DNA from: Holophaga sp.
Lineage (GTDB): Bacteria; Acidobacteriota; Holophagae; Holophagales; Holophagaceae
Reading direction: 5' to 3'
NCBI GenBank assembly: GCA_031292735.1
Contig: JARLGP010000253.1
Span: 1 to 15,960 of the forward strand
DNA length: 15,960 bases
A program made the position numbers and the translations under genes. Positions 5,921 through 13,137 of this stretch are shown here, piece after piece. Numbering within the stretch: the first letter of the stretch is position 1; each line of letters opens with the position of its first letter. Below the pieces are notes generated by a model, which made no database searches, was not told the origin of the DNA, and saw only the letters and a program-made list of their open reading frames with translations.

Positions 5921-7029
5921 ACGGCCATCGGTCCCTGGGCCGCTTCCTGCGGGAGAACGCGGTCATCCTCCTGTTCCTGGTGGTCACCGTCCTGGCCATC
6001 AAGCCCTCCGGCCTGTCCCTGGTCTACATCGGCCAGGAGATGATCACCCGGCTGGGCCGCGATTCGTTCCTGGTGCTGGCCCTGCTGCTGCCCATCTACG
6101 CCGGCATGGGCCTCAACTTCGGCATGACCCTGGGCGCCATGGCCGGCCAGTTCGGCCTGATCCTGGCGGTCAACTACAACCTGGTGGGGGTCTACGGGCT
6201 GGTGTTCGCCGCCCTGGTGAGCCTGCCGGTGTCCCTGGTCATGGGCTGGATCTGCGGCGTGGTGCTGAACAACGCCAAGGGCCGGGAGATGGTCACCGGC
6301 TACATCCTGGCGTTCTTCATCAACGGGGTCTACCAGTTCGTGGTGCTCTACCTGATGGGCTCGGTGATCCCGGTGCGCTCCAAGGCCATCGTGCTGTCCC
6401 GGGGCTACGGCATCCGCAACACCCTGAACCTGGACGGGGTCCGCCAGACCCTGGACAACCTGCTGCCGTTCCACGTGGGGCCGTTCGTGCTGCCCATCGC
6501 CACCTTCCTGGTGATCGCCGCCCTGTGCGTGTTCATCATCTGGTTCAAGAAGACCAAGCTGGGCCAGGACATGCGGGCCGTGGGGCACGACATGCACGTG
6601 GCCGAATCGGCCGGGGTGCCGGTGGACCGCACCCGGATCATCGCCATCATCATCTCCACCGTGCTGGCCACCATCGGCCAGATCATCTTCCTGCAGAACA
6701 TGGGCAACATGGCCACCTACAACGCCCATGACCAGACCAGCTTCTTCGCGGTGGCGGCGATCCTGGTGGGTGGCGCCTCGGTGAAGAAGGCCACCATCCC
6801 CAACGTGTTCATCGGCGTCTGCCTGCTGCACGTGCTGTTCGTGGTCTCCCCCGGCGCCGGCCAGAAGCTGTTCGGCGAGGCCATGATCGGCGAGTACTTC
6901 CGGCAGTTCATCGGCTACGGCGTCATCGCCCTGTCCCTGGTGCTCTACGCCTGGCGCAGCCGGCGCGAGGCGGAACGGCTGCGCGAAGGGCTGCGCGGCG
7001 GCGTGGCCGCGGATGGAGGTGCCAAGTGA
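5917..7029 (+). CDS. ABC importer permease 2 (BPD_transp_2, CUT2-like)
   Basis: 370-aa multi-spanning inner-membrane protein, partner of permease 1. Shared features are GMGLNFGMTLGAMAG near residue 65, the coupling loop AVGHDMHVAESAGVPVDRTR, and ILVGGASVKKATIPNV near the C-terminus. The start ATG overlaps the stop of permease 1 (ATGA, 5917-5920), with AAGGTG (5906-5911) as ribosome site, so the two are translationally coupled. After the last membrane segment comes a charged, Arg-rich cytoplasmic tail (RSRREAERLREGLRGG). A long frame extending upstream to 5296 in the same reading phase is just non-coding phase within permease 1. Confidence 0.88.
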   Translation: MNGHRSLGRFLRENAVILLFLVVTVLAIKPSGLSLVYIGQEMITRLGRDSFLVLALLLPIYAGMGLNFGMTLGAMAGQFGLILAVNYNLVGVYGLVFAALVSLPVSLVMGWICGVVLNNAKGREMVTGYILAFFINGVYQFVVLYLMGSVIPVRSKAIVLSRGYGIRNTLNLDGVRQTLDNLLPFHVGPFVLPIATFLVIAALCVFIIWFKKTKLGQDMRAVGHDMHVAESAGVPVDRTRIIAIIISTVLATIGQIIFLQNMGNMATYNAHDQTSFFAVAAILVGGASVKKATIPNVFIGVCLLHVLFVVSPGAGQKLFGEAMIGEYFRQFIGYGVIALSLVLYAWRSRREAERLREGLRGGVAADGGAK

Positions 7030-7508
7030 GGGTAATGGATCCCAAGCTCAAGCAGCGCCGGCGGGTGGTGCGCTGCGTCCTGCTCGTGGTCTACGCCGGG
7101 TTGATCTGGCTGGTGTTCAGCCTGGGCAAGGGCCATACCCTCATCCTGGACAACAAGGATGCCGAGGACGGCTCGGTGAAGGCCGCCGAAAGCCTCAGCG
7201 TGTCGGTGGACGGCCAGGAGCCCATCGACCTGGGCGCCGGCGACCGGGACATGGCCAAGGTGCAGGGCCAGGGGCACCGGGTGGAGATCACCGTCAAGGA
7301 CGGCCCGAAGGTGGTGCGCCGGATCCGCGTTCCGGTGTCCCAAGAGACCCTGCTGGTGTCCCTGCCCAAGCTGCTGGCCGGGGCGCCCGCGGTGAGCCCG
7401 TTCATGCCGCTGGACGCGGCGCCCCCGGCCGACGAGCAGCAGGGCAACGGCAACGCCTTCACCTCGCCCAGCGCACCGGAATCATTCCAACGAAGATTCG
7501 ATCCTTGA
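7026..7508 (+). CDS. small membrane-anchored protein of the transporter operon (DUF6672-like)
   Basis: 160 aa. Basic N-terminus (KLKQRRRVVR), one membrane helix at about residues 15-33 (RCVLLVVYAGLIWLVFSLG), then an extracytoplasmic part that looks like a small beta domain (SVSVDGQEPIDLG ... GHRVEITVKDG ... VRRIRVPVSQ) and a Pro/Ala-rich, probably disordered tail. Start: GTG 7026 overlaps the permease 2 stop (GTGA) and has GGAGG six bases upstream; ATG 7035 is a weaker alternative. From memory, small single-helix proteins called DUF6672 accompany this type of two-permease importer in other phyla; I cannot verify this. The last-gene position and coupling argue for an accessory subunit of the transporter, perhaps a periplasmic contact for a binding protein encoded elsewhere. 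Confidence 0.75.
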   Translation: MRVMDPKLKQRRRVVRCVLLVVYAGLIWLVFSLGKGHTLILDNKDAEDGSVKAAESLSVSVDGQEPIDLGAGDRDMAKVQGQGHRVEITVKDGPKVVRRIRVPVSQETLLVSLPKLLAGAPAVSPFMPLDAAPPADEQQGNGNAFTSPSAPESFQRRFDP

Positions 7509-7526
7509 TTTCAGAACGGCCTGAAA
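7509..7526 (+). other. short hairpin after the transporter operon
   Basis: TTTCAG (7509-7514) and CTGAAA (7521-7526) are perfect 6-bp arms around AACGGC, followed by CTTTCAT. It starts right after the stop of the small membrane protein gene. The stem is weak and the T-run broken, so it may be a poor terminator or an operator for the next gene. Confidence 0.35.
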
Positions 7527-7582
7527 CTTTCATGCCTCATCGCACATATTAATTAAGCATCAACACCGTTCAAGGAGCGAAA

Positions 7583-8248
7583 TTGAAAAAAATCCTCATT
7601 CCAGTCCTCATGGCCATGGCGATGCAAGCGGCTTTCGCGGCGCCCCCCAACGGGTCGGCCGCCGATACCAGAGCCCAGGCCTGGCTATCCAGCCTGAAGG
7701 ATGATGACCTGGTGTCCAGTTTGAAGGCGCTGGAAATGGCCAGGAAGGGCCAGGTGGACCTTGGGGGCGCGAAGCACCTCCTGGACACCCTGGTCACCAG
7801 CATGGCGGACGTGGACCCCGAGGCCCTGAGCTATCCCGGCAGCATGGCCGCCCTGAGCGTCTACGGGGTCATCCTGCCGATCCTCGCCGAGCACGGCTAC
7901 CATGGTTTTGGCGAGCTCAAGCAGGCGATGGCGGAACTGGGCACGATCGAGTCGAAAGCCCCCATGGCGCCCCCCAGCAGCCTGGTGGTTCCTCCCGCCC
8001 ACAGCCCTGTGGTTCCGCTCACCCCGAGCGGGATGACCAAGACGCTTGAGTCCGAAGGTCTGACCTTTCAGGAAGCGCAGGCCATCATCCAGGCCAAGAA
8101 CCCCAGGCTGCCTGATGGGACCTACGACGAACCCGTCCTGAGCAGCTACCTCGGCACCATCGCCGCGCACGATTTCGGCTTGGCGGCGACCCTCATGTCC
8201 CATTACCGGGACGAGCAGGCTAGATTGCGGGCCGCCCTCAAGCTCTGA
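7583..8248 (+). CDS. secreted protein of unknown function
   Basis: 221 aa, family not recognised. A signal peptide covers residues 1-19 (MKKILIPVLMAMAMQAAFA) with cleavage before APPNG, so the protein is periplasmic or exported. Residues 25-125 look helical and acidic/amphipathic; residues 127-150 form a Pro-rich linker (APMAPPSSLVVPPAH); residues 150-221 form a second small helical part. The start codon is TTG (7583-7585), supported by AAGGAG at 7572-7577 and by the signal peptide beginning right there. It lies 74 bp beyond the transporter operon on the same strand and converges with the sigma-54 regulator. It is too small and lacks the fold pattern to be the missing binding protein of the transporter. 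Confidence 0.75.
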   Translation: MKKILIPVLMAMAMQAAFAAPPNGSAADTRAQAWLSSLKDDDLVSSLKALEMARKGQVDLGGAKHLLDTLVTSMADVDPEALSYPGSMAALSVYGVILPILAEHGYHGFGELKQAMAELGTIESKAPMAPPSSLVVPPAHSPVVPLTPSGMTKTLESEGLTFQEAQAIIQAKNPRLPDGTYDEPVLSSYLGTIAAHDFGLAATLMSHYRDEQARLRAALKL

Positions 8249-8326
8249 CGGGACCATGGCGTCCGCTGACGCATGAACAGGAATGGAAAATGGATAAAAA
8301 CGGGATTGAAATTCAGAACCGGTCCA

Positions 8327-9730
8327 CTAGGATGGCCTGTCTGCCCGCTTGGTGTATGGGATGCTGAACTTCTGCAATTTGTAATTCAGCGCCTGTTTTG
8401 AAATCTTGAGCCGGTTCGCCATGTCGGTGAGGTTTTTCGATGCCTCCAGGGTGTCGACGAGGATCTTCTTCTCCAGGTTCCAGATGTATTCCGGCAAAGG
8501 AAGCTCCAATTCATATTTGTTGCTTCGCGTATACCCGGACAGATGGGTTGAACTCAGGACGTACTCCGGAAGATCGGAAGACTTGATGATATCCCCGGTA
8601 ATGAAATTGAAGATGCCCTCGATGATGTTCTTCAACTCCCGGATGTTGCCTGGCCACTGATACTGGTTGAAGATCTGCTCCACCTCATCCGTGACCCCGG
8701 TGACATTCATGTTCATCGATGCGTTGAAATCCCGAATGAACGAGTTCGTCAAGTACCGGATGTCTTCACGGCGATCGCGCAGGGGCGGTATTTGAATCAG
8801 GATGGTGGAAAGCCGGAAGAAGATGTCCTCGCGCAGCCGGCCCCGTTCCACCGCCTGGTTCGGATCCTCGTTCAAGGCGGAAATAATTCGCAGATCCAGG
8901 TTTATCGTCCGGTTGCTGCCGATCCGCCGGATCCGCTTCTCTTCGATCGCCTTCAGGATCTTGGGTTGCATGGCCATGTCCATGGAATTGATCTCGTCCA
9001 GGAACAGCGTTCCTCCGCTGGCCAGTTCGAACAGTCCCGGCCGGTTCACCGCCCCCGTGAAACTGCCCTTCTCGGTGCCGAACAGGAGGCCTTCCAGGAG
9101 GGGGAACGGGATGGCCGCACAGTTCTGGGAAATGAACGGCCCCTTCCGTCTCAGGCCTTGGCTGTGAATGGCCTGGGCGAACATTTCCTTGCCGGTCCCG
9201 GTCTCTCCAAAAATCATGACGTTGGAATAGGTGTTCGCGATTTTTTTGATCTTCTCCTTGATCTTGGAAAAGAAGGTCGACTCGCTGTAGATGTCGTCCA
9301 GGGTGTAAAGGTCATAATTAGACCGGCTATGATCCATCTTCTTTAACGTTAAAGTGACATCTTTCCGGATATATTCGTGATCCAGGAAACGGGAGACGTC
9401 CACCGCGCCGATGATGCTGGAATCGTCCGCCCTGATGGGAAGGGTGGTGTTGACCACTCGGATGTTTTCTTCGTGGAGATTGATGACATTCTGCAGTTCG
9501 TTGTAGATGGGCTCGCCGGATTTCAGCACCTTCAGGATGCAGCTCTCGTTCGGATCCAGATGCGGGTAGACCTCCAGGATGTGCTTGCCCAGGACTTCTT
9601 CTTCGGTCAAGGAATTGATGTCAGGCCTGAAGTTGGTATAATATTCCACATGACCTGTACTGTTACAGATCAGGATCCCGTCCACGAAATTATACAGATT
9701 TAGAATTTGATCCGCATAGCGTCTTAGCAT
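8327..9730 (-). CDS. sigma-54-dependent transcriptional activator, PAS-AAA+-Fis HTH (RocR type)
   Basis: 467 aa. Residues 1-120: PAS-like sensor (GILICNSTGHVEYYTN). Residues 145-375: AAA+ domain with Walker A GETGTGKE (175-182), the sigma-54 contact loop GSFTGA (222-227; usual form GAFTGA), Walker B GGTLFLDE (239-246), arginine-finger segment LREDIFFRL (299-307) and WPGNIREL (359-366). C-terminus: Fis-type helix-turn-helix at about 430-455 (NLTDMANRLKISKQALNYKL). The layout and RPGLFE after the loop resemble RocR-type activators, which often control amino acid catabolism. No receiver domain, so it should sense a ligand. Base composition is clearly less GC-rich than its neighbours. Likely targets (inference): sigma-54-type promoters at 1395-1409 and perhaps 367-382. 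No ribosome site lies directly before the ATG; see the small frame at 9724-9756. Confidence 0.92.
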   Translation of the reverse strand: MLRRYADQILNLYNFVDGILICNSTGHVEYYTNFRPDINSLTEEEVLGKHILEVYPHLDPNESCILKVLKSGEPIYNELQNVINLHEENIRVVNTTLPIRADDSSIIGAVDVSRFLDHEYIRKDVTLTLKKMDHSRSNYDLYTLDDIYSESTFFSKIKEKIKKIANTYSNVMIFGETGTGKEMFAQAIHSQGLRRKGPFISQNCAAIPFPLLEGLLFGTEKGSFTGAVNRPGLFELASGGTLFLDEINSMDMAMQPKILKAIEEKRIRRIGSNRTINLDLRIISALNEDPNQAVERGRLREDIFFRLSTILIQIPPLRDRREDIRYLTNSFIRDFNASMNMNVTGVTDEVEQIFNQYQWPGNIRELKNIIEGIFNFITGDIIKSSDLPEYVLSSTHLSGYTRSNKYELELPLPEYIWNLEKKILVDTLEASKNLTDMANRLKISKQALNYKLQKFSIPYTKRADRPS

Positions 9731-9756
9731 TGGAAATCATACCGCGAAATCGGCAT
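9724..9756 (-). CDS. possible 10-codon upstream frame coupled to the sigma-54 activator
   Basis: Encodes MPISRYDFQC. Its ATG (9756-9754) has GAGGGAG seven bases upstream, whereas the regulator ATG (9730) has no recognisable site. The stop TAA (9726-9724) overlaps the first codons of the regulator, so ribosomes ending here could restart on it. An in-frame ATG two codons upstream (9762) is an alternative. No conservation evidence is available. Confidence 0.3.
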   Translation of the reverse strand: MPISRYDFQC

Positions 9757-9828
9757 TCCCATTCTCCCTCGATCCTTTCCATTGGATACCCGATCTTACG
9801 AGCGTGAAGCGGCCGGTGATAGTCCAAC

Positions 9829-10794
9829 CTAGCGGGAACCTTCCGCTCGCCGGGTGAGCGCCGAAGCCAGCACGGACTTGTCCTTGATCCCCAGCTTCTG
9901 GTAGATCCGCGCCAACTGGACGCGCACGGTGTTGGGGGAGCTGCCCAGGAGCTTGGCGATCTCCTTGTAGCTCTTGCCGATGGAATAGTAGGTCGCCACC
10001 TGGCCTTCCCGCGCGCTCAGCCGCGCGTGCGCCTCGAGCCCGCGGGCCTCGCACAGGATGTGGTCGCCTCGCCGGATGAAGGCGATTTCCACCTGGCGAC
10101 CGGTGAAGGGCCGGCCGGACTGGAGCGGGCCCAGGGCGGCCAGGGGCAGGCGGGTGTCCGGGAGATCGCGCCATTCCCTCCTCAGGACATCCAGGAAGGC
10201 CTGGTCGACGAGTTCGAACACGCCGGCGGGGGACACCAGGGCCAGGGCGCGCCGGTCCCCGGGCGGCGCGTGCAGGTCCAGTTCGTGGGCGCGGTTCAGA
10301 TCCAGGGCGCACCGGATGTGCTCCCAGGCCGCCGACATGCGGATCACCTCGAAGGGCTCGAAGCTCTTGTGGGTGCCCCGGTACAGGACGATCCAGCGCA
10401 GCCGGCTCTGGAGCTCGTTCTGGTCGCCCACCAGGAGCAGGTGGCGGAGATCGTGGCACCGGGCGAAGCGGGCCAGCAGATCGTTCTCCTTGCCGGCATA
10501 CCGCGCCTCGGTATCCACGTTCTGGATGGATCGGGGCCGGCGCACGAACGACCGGGTCACCGGGTCCAGCCGCGAAACCTCGGCGTATTCCGTGAGGAGG
10601 GCAGGGGCCCGGTGGTAGATGCACACGCCGTCGATGCTCAGCCGGTCCGGGGTGGTTTCGCCGAAGCCGAACACGGCGCCGTCGAAGTCGATCCATTCGC
10701 GCAGCAGGCCCAGGGCGCGGCCCGGGAATTCCTGGATGGGGGTCGCCGCGGCGAGCCGGTAGATGCGGGTCAGATCTTCGACGAAAGCGTCCAT
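9829..10794 (-). CDS. LuxR/NarL-type transcriptional regulator
   Basis: 321 aa. The C-terminal residues 258-313 are a GerE/LuxR helix-turn-helix: LSAREGQVATYYSIGKSYKE then IAKLLGSSPNTVRVQLARIY, with the usual spacing of the recognition helix (SPNTVRVQL). The N-terminal 250 residues have no receiver aspartate pocket and do not clearly resemble the acyl-homoserine-lactone domain; a PAS/GAF-like sensor is possible (SPAGVFELVDQAF near 188-200). It is transcribed divergently from the lipoprotein hydrolase at 10971, and a 7-2-7 inverted repeat (10897-10912) sits between them, the classic arrangement for a regulator controlling its neighbour. The sigma-54 activator gene follows 98 bp downstream on the same strand. 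The ATG at 10794 has only a weak GAGAAA ribosome site. Confidence 0.85.
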   Translation of the reverse strand: MDAFVEDLTRIYRLAAATPIQEFPGRALGLLREWIDFDGAVFGFGETTPDRLSIDGVCIYHRAPALLTEYAEVSRLDPVTRSFVRRPRSIQNVDTEARYAGKENDLLARFARCHDLRHLLLVGDQNELQSRLRWIVLYRGTHKSFEPFEVIRMSAAWEHIRCALDLNRAHELDLHAPPGDRRALALVSPAGVFELVDQAFLDVLRREWRDLPDTRLPLAALGPLQSGRPFTGRQVEIAFIRRGDHILCEARGLEAHARLSAREGQVATYYSIGKSYKEIAKLLGSSPNTVRVQLARIYQKLGIKDKSVLASALTRRAEGSR

Positions 10795-10896
10795 ACGATT
10801 TCTCGATTGGGGTTGCGACTGCTGATCCGGGCGGGGAAGCTGCGGCCATTTTCACCTACTTTTCCCCGCCTGGGCACCCAACTATTTTTTCGAGGG

Positions 10897-10912
10897 TAAT
10901 GCACCTGCATTA
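10897..10912. promoter_or_regulatory. 7-2-7 inverted repeat, probable operator for the LuxR-type regulator
   Basis: TAATGCA (10897-10903), CC, TGCATTA (10906-10912): two perfect heptamers head to head with a two-base gap, the 7-2-7 geometry known for NarL-type dimers. Flanking GGG (10894-10896) and CCC (10915-10917) extend the symmetry around a TT offset. It lies 66 bp before the hydrolase ATG and 102 bp before the LuxR ATG. I saw no second copy elsewhere in the window. Confidence 0.6.
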
Positions 10913-10970
10913 TTCCCCCTGCCATCGGGCCACAGCATCCTGCCCTGAACCCTCTGAAAGGAGCTGCACC

Positions 10971-12272
10971 ATGGACCTGAAAAGGATCGGCCCCGCCCTC
11001 TGCATGGCCCTCGGCCTCGCGCTCACCGGCTGCAGCAGCAGCAACGGAAGCAACGGCGCCAACGGCACCAACGCGGACGCGGTGGGCACCGTCGGGGTCG
11101 GACCGGTCATCGTGTCCGGCGTGCTGCCCGCGGATCCCCAGGAAAGCATCTACGTGCGCAAGGTGGGCAACGGCCCCAGGACCCTCGTGCTGGTGCCCGG
11201 CAACAACACCTCGGGCGCCTGCTTCAACGGCGTGCTCGACGTGTTCCGGGCCGACATGGACCTGAACGCCGCCTACACCGTGTACACCTTCGATTACCGC
11301 GGCAGCGGCAATTCCAGCTACAACACCACGATCAAATCCCTGAACGATTTCGCGGCGGACTTCGACAAGGTCATGGACAAGATCCAGGATTTCCCGAAGA
11401 CCGGGGTGACCCTGGTGGGCTATTCCCTGGGGTTCGGCGTCGCCCTGGACATGCTGATCGCCAACCCGGCGCGCTACACCGATGTGGTCAGCCTGACCGG
11501 GATCGGCACCCGGGGGATCCGGGTGTCGTTCAACGCCTCCACGGCGGGCACCGATGGCAACGGCAAGGTTTGGGCCGCCGGGGACTGGATCGAAACCGGC
11601 AACGACGCGGCCGGCATCGTGGCCACCTACTTCCAGCAGCGCTCCTGGCAGGGCGACCAGCGCACCCTGGCGGACATCGGCTCGGTGTGGAACATGACCG
11701 TGTACAACGACATCCTCCAGTACGACATCAACCATTTCACCTTCACCGATCCCGGCGGGTTCGCCGTCACCCCGGCCTACCTCAACTCGCTGAACGACTG
11801 CCTCACCATCCAGTACATGCCGCAGTCCCTGTACTACGCGCACCGGTTCAACGTTTCCCCCCAGGACGTGGTGGCCCCCACCCCCAACTCGGACGGCACC
11901 ACCGTCACCATCCCGGGCACCGGGGCCCTGGGCACCGCCCTCGCCGGCAAGAACATCCTGTGGGTCAAGGCGGCCACCGACTTCGCCACCTGGCGGGGGG
12001 ACCAGGTGATCTACGACAACTATGCCCAGACCTCCAAGTACGACATGAAGCGGGCCGGCGCCACCGTGACCGCCGTCCTCATCGGCGCCGGACAGGGCTA
12101 CGATCACGGCTTCCCCATCGAACACCCGCTGGAGACGGTCCGGCTGCTCGACACCTTCTGCAAGGGCAACCTGTCGGCCGGCACCGCCGCCACGGCCCTG
12201 GGCGGGGCGGCGCTCACCCTCTATCCCAGCTCCGAGACCAGCTGGGAAACCTCGGTGTTCACCGGCATGTGA
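10971..12272 (+). CDS. lipoprotein alpha/beta hydrolase
   Basis: 433 aa. Signal peptide with lipobox LTGC (18-21), so Cys21 is lipidated; a Ser/Asn/Gly-rich linker follows (SSSNGSNGANGTN). The rest is an alpha/beta-hydrolase: oxyanion-hole strand TLVLVPGNN (71-79), FDYRGSGNSS (107-116), nucleophile elbow GYSLG (150-154, Ser152), candidate acid Asp337 or Asp344 (KAATDFATWRGD) and His379 (GYDHGFP). It could be an esterase, lipase or amidase at the membrane surface; substrate unknown. An insertion between about 183 and 325 may be a lid. The ATG at 10971 has AAAGGAG seven bases upstream; an in-frame ATG at 10899 lies inside the inverted repeat and would spoil the lipobox signal. It is divergent from, and probably controlled by, the LuxR-type gene. 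Confidence 0.85.
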   Translation: MDLKRIGPALCMALGLALTGCSSSNGSNGANGTNADAVGTVGVGPVIVSGVLPADPQESIYVRKVGNGPRTLVLVPGNNTSGACFNGVLDVFRADMDLNAAYTVYTFDYRGSGNSSYNTTIKSLNDFAADFDKVMDKIQDFPKTGVTLVGYSLGFGVALDMLIANPARYTDVVSLTGIGTRGIRVSFNASTAGTDGNGKVWAAGDWIETGNDAAGIVATYFQQRSWQGDQRTLADIGSVWNMTVYNDILQYDINHFTFTDPGGFAVTPAYLNSLNDCLTIQYMPQSLYYAHRFNVSPQDVVAPTPNSDGTTVTIPGTGALGTALAGKNILWVKAATDFATWRGDQVIYDNYAQTSKYDMKRAGATVTAVLIGAGQGYDHGFPIEHPLETVRLLDTFCKGNLSAGTAATALGGAALTLYPSSETSWETSVFTGM

Positions 12273-12283
12273 GCTGCGCTCCC

Positions 12284-12317
12284 CTTCCGTTCCATGGGAC
12301 CATGGGGGAAGCCCATG
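12284..12317 (+). other. two mutually exclusive hairpins between hydrolase and permease genes
   Basis: Option A: CTTCC (12284-12288) and CCATGG (12292-12297) fold back on CCATGG (12300-12305) and GGAAG (12307-12311). Option B: CATGGG (12301-12306) with CCCATG (12312-12317), loop GGAAG. They share bases, so only one forms. No T-run follows; not a standard terminator. It ends 12 bases before the ribosome site of the next gene. Confidence 0.3.
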
Positions 12318-12342
12318 CTGAACAGGTTCGGGGAGCCGATTG

Positions 12343-13137
12343 ATGTCAAATGCGACGCGTAGCCCTGCGGGATTCCGGAAGGCGCTGATCCAGCTGCTGC
12401 CGATCCTGGGGCTGCTCGCCCTGTGGCAGGCGGCCTCGGCGGCGGGCTGGATCAACCCCTACCTGCTGCCGTCGCCCATGCGGGTGCTTGCGGCCATCCT
12501 GGACGCCGGGGCGAGGGGCGAGCTGGCCCGGCACGTGGGCGCCTCCCTGCTGCGGGTGGGGGAGGGCTTCGGCATCACCATCTGCCTGGCCCTGCCCCTG
12601 GCCGTGCTCGCCTCCTTCGCCCCCGGGCTCACCGCCGCCTTCAACCCGATCCTCACCATGCTCCGCAACGTTCCGCCCCTGGCGCTCATCCCGGTGCTGA
12701 TCCTGTGGTTCGGGCTGGGCGAATCCTCCAAGCTGGCGCTCATCGTGCTGACCTCGTTTTTCCCGGTGTTCATGGGCGCGGTGACCGGCCTGGGCGGGGT
12801 GGACCCGCGCCTGGTGGAGATGGGGCGGAGCCTGGGCTTCTCCCGGCTGCGCATCCTGCAGCGCATCCAGTTCCCGGAAAGCGTGCCGAGCCTGCTGAAC
12901 GGCCTGCGCCTGGGCCTGGGCTACAGCTGGCGGGCCATCATCGGGGCCGAGATGATCGCCGCCACGTCGGGCCTGGGCTACTGGATCCTGGACGCCGAGG
13001 AGATGGCCCGGATCGACGTGGTGTTCGCCGGCATCTTCGTGATCGGCCTGCTGGGCTTCCTGCTGGACCGGGCGGCCCACTTGGCAGCTTCCCGCCTGCT
13101 GCCATGGCTGGACGTGAGGGCGCAGTGGCAGGCGTGA
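12343..13137 (+). CDS. ABC importer permease (SsuC/TauC-like)
   Basis: 264-aa inner-membrane protein of the BPD_transp_1 family as in sulfonate, taurine and nitrate importers. First membrane helix LIQLLPILGLLALWQAASA; then INPYLLPSPMRVLAAI, which closely follows the usual LP(S/T)P..V segment of SsuC/TauC. The EAA coupling loop is LVEMGRSLGFSRLRILQRIQ, followed by FPESVPSLLNGLRLGLGYSW. About six membrane helices. The ATG at 12343 has GGGGAG seven bases upstream; a TTG directly before it is in frame but less likely. It is the first gene of a three-gene importer, ending one base into the ATPase gene (TGATG). Confidence 0.88.
   Translation: MSNATRSPAGFRKALIQLLPILGLLALWQAASAAGWINPYLLPSPMRVLAAILDAGARGELARHVGASLLRVGEGFGITICLALPLAVLASFAPGLTAAFNPILTMLRNVPPLALIPVLILWFGLGESSKLALIVLTSFFPVFMGAVTGLGGVDPRLVEMGRSLGFSRLRILQRIQFPESVPSLLNGLRLGLGYSWRAIIGAEMIAATSGLGYWILDAEEMARIDVVFAGIFVIGLLGFLLDRAAHLAASRLLPWLDVRAQWQA

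Noticed and set aside
7518..7532. GG-N10 sigma-54-like pattern before the unknown secreted protein gene
   Set aside because: The -12 element reads TTTC instead of TTGC, breaking the essential GC.
10899..10970. 24-codon N-terminal extension of the lipoprotein hydrolase
   Set aside because: Its ATG lies inside the 7-2-7 inverted repeat and lacks a ribosome site; the ATG at 10971 has AAAGGAG and gives a proper lipoprotein signal.
10770..12455. 561-codon minus-strand frame opposite the lipoprotein hydrolase
   Set aside because: Low-complexity Gly/Val/His-rich translation and antisense to a gene with lipobox and catalytic motifs.
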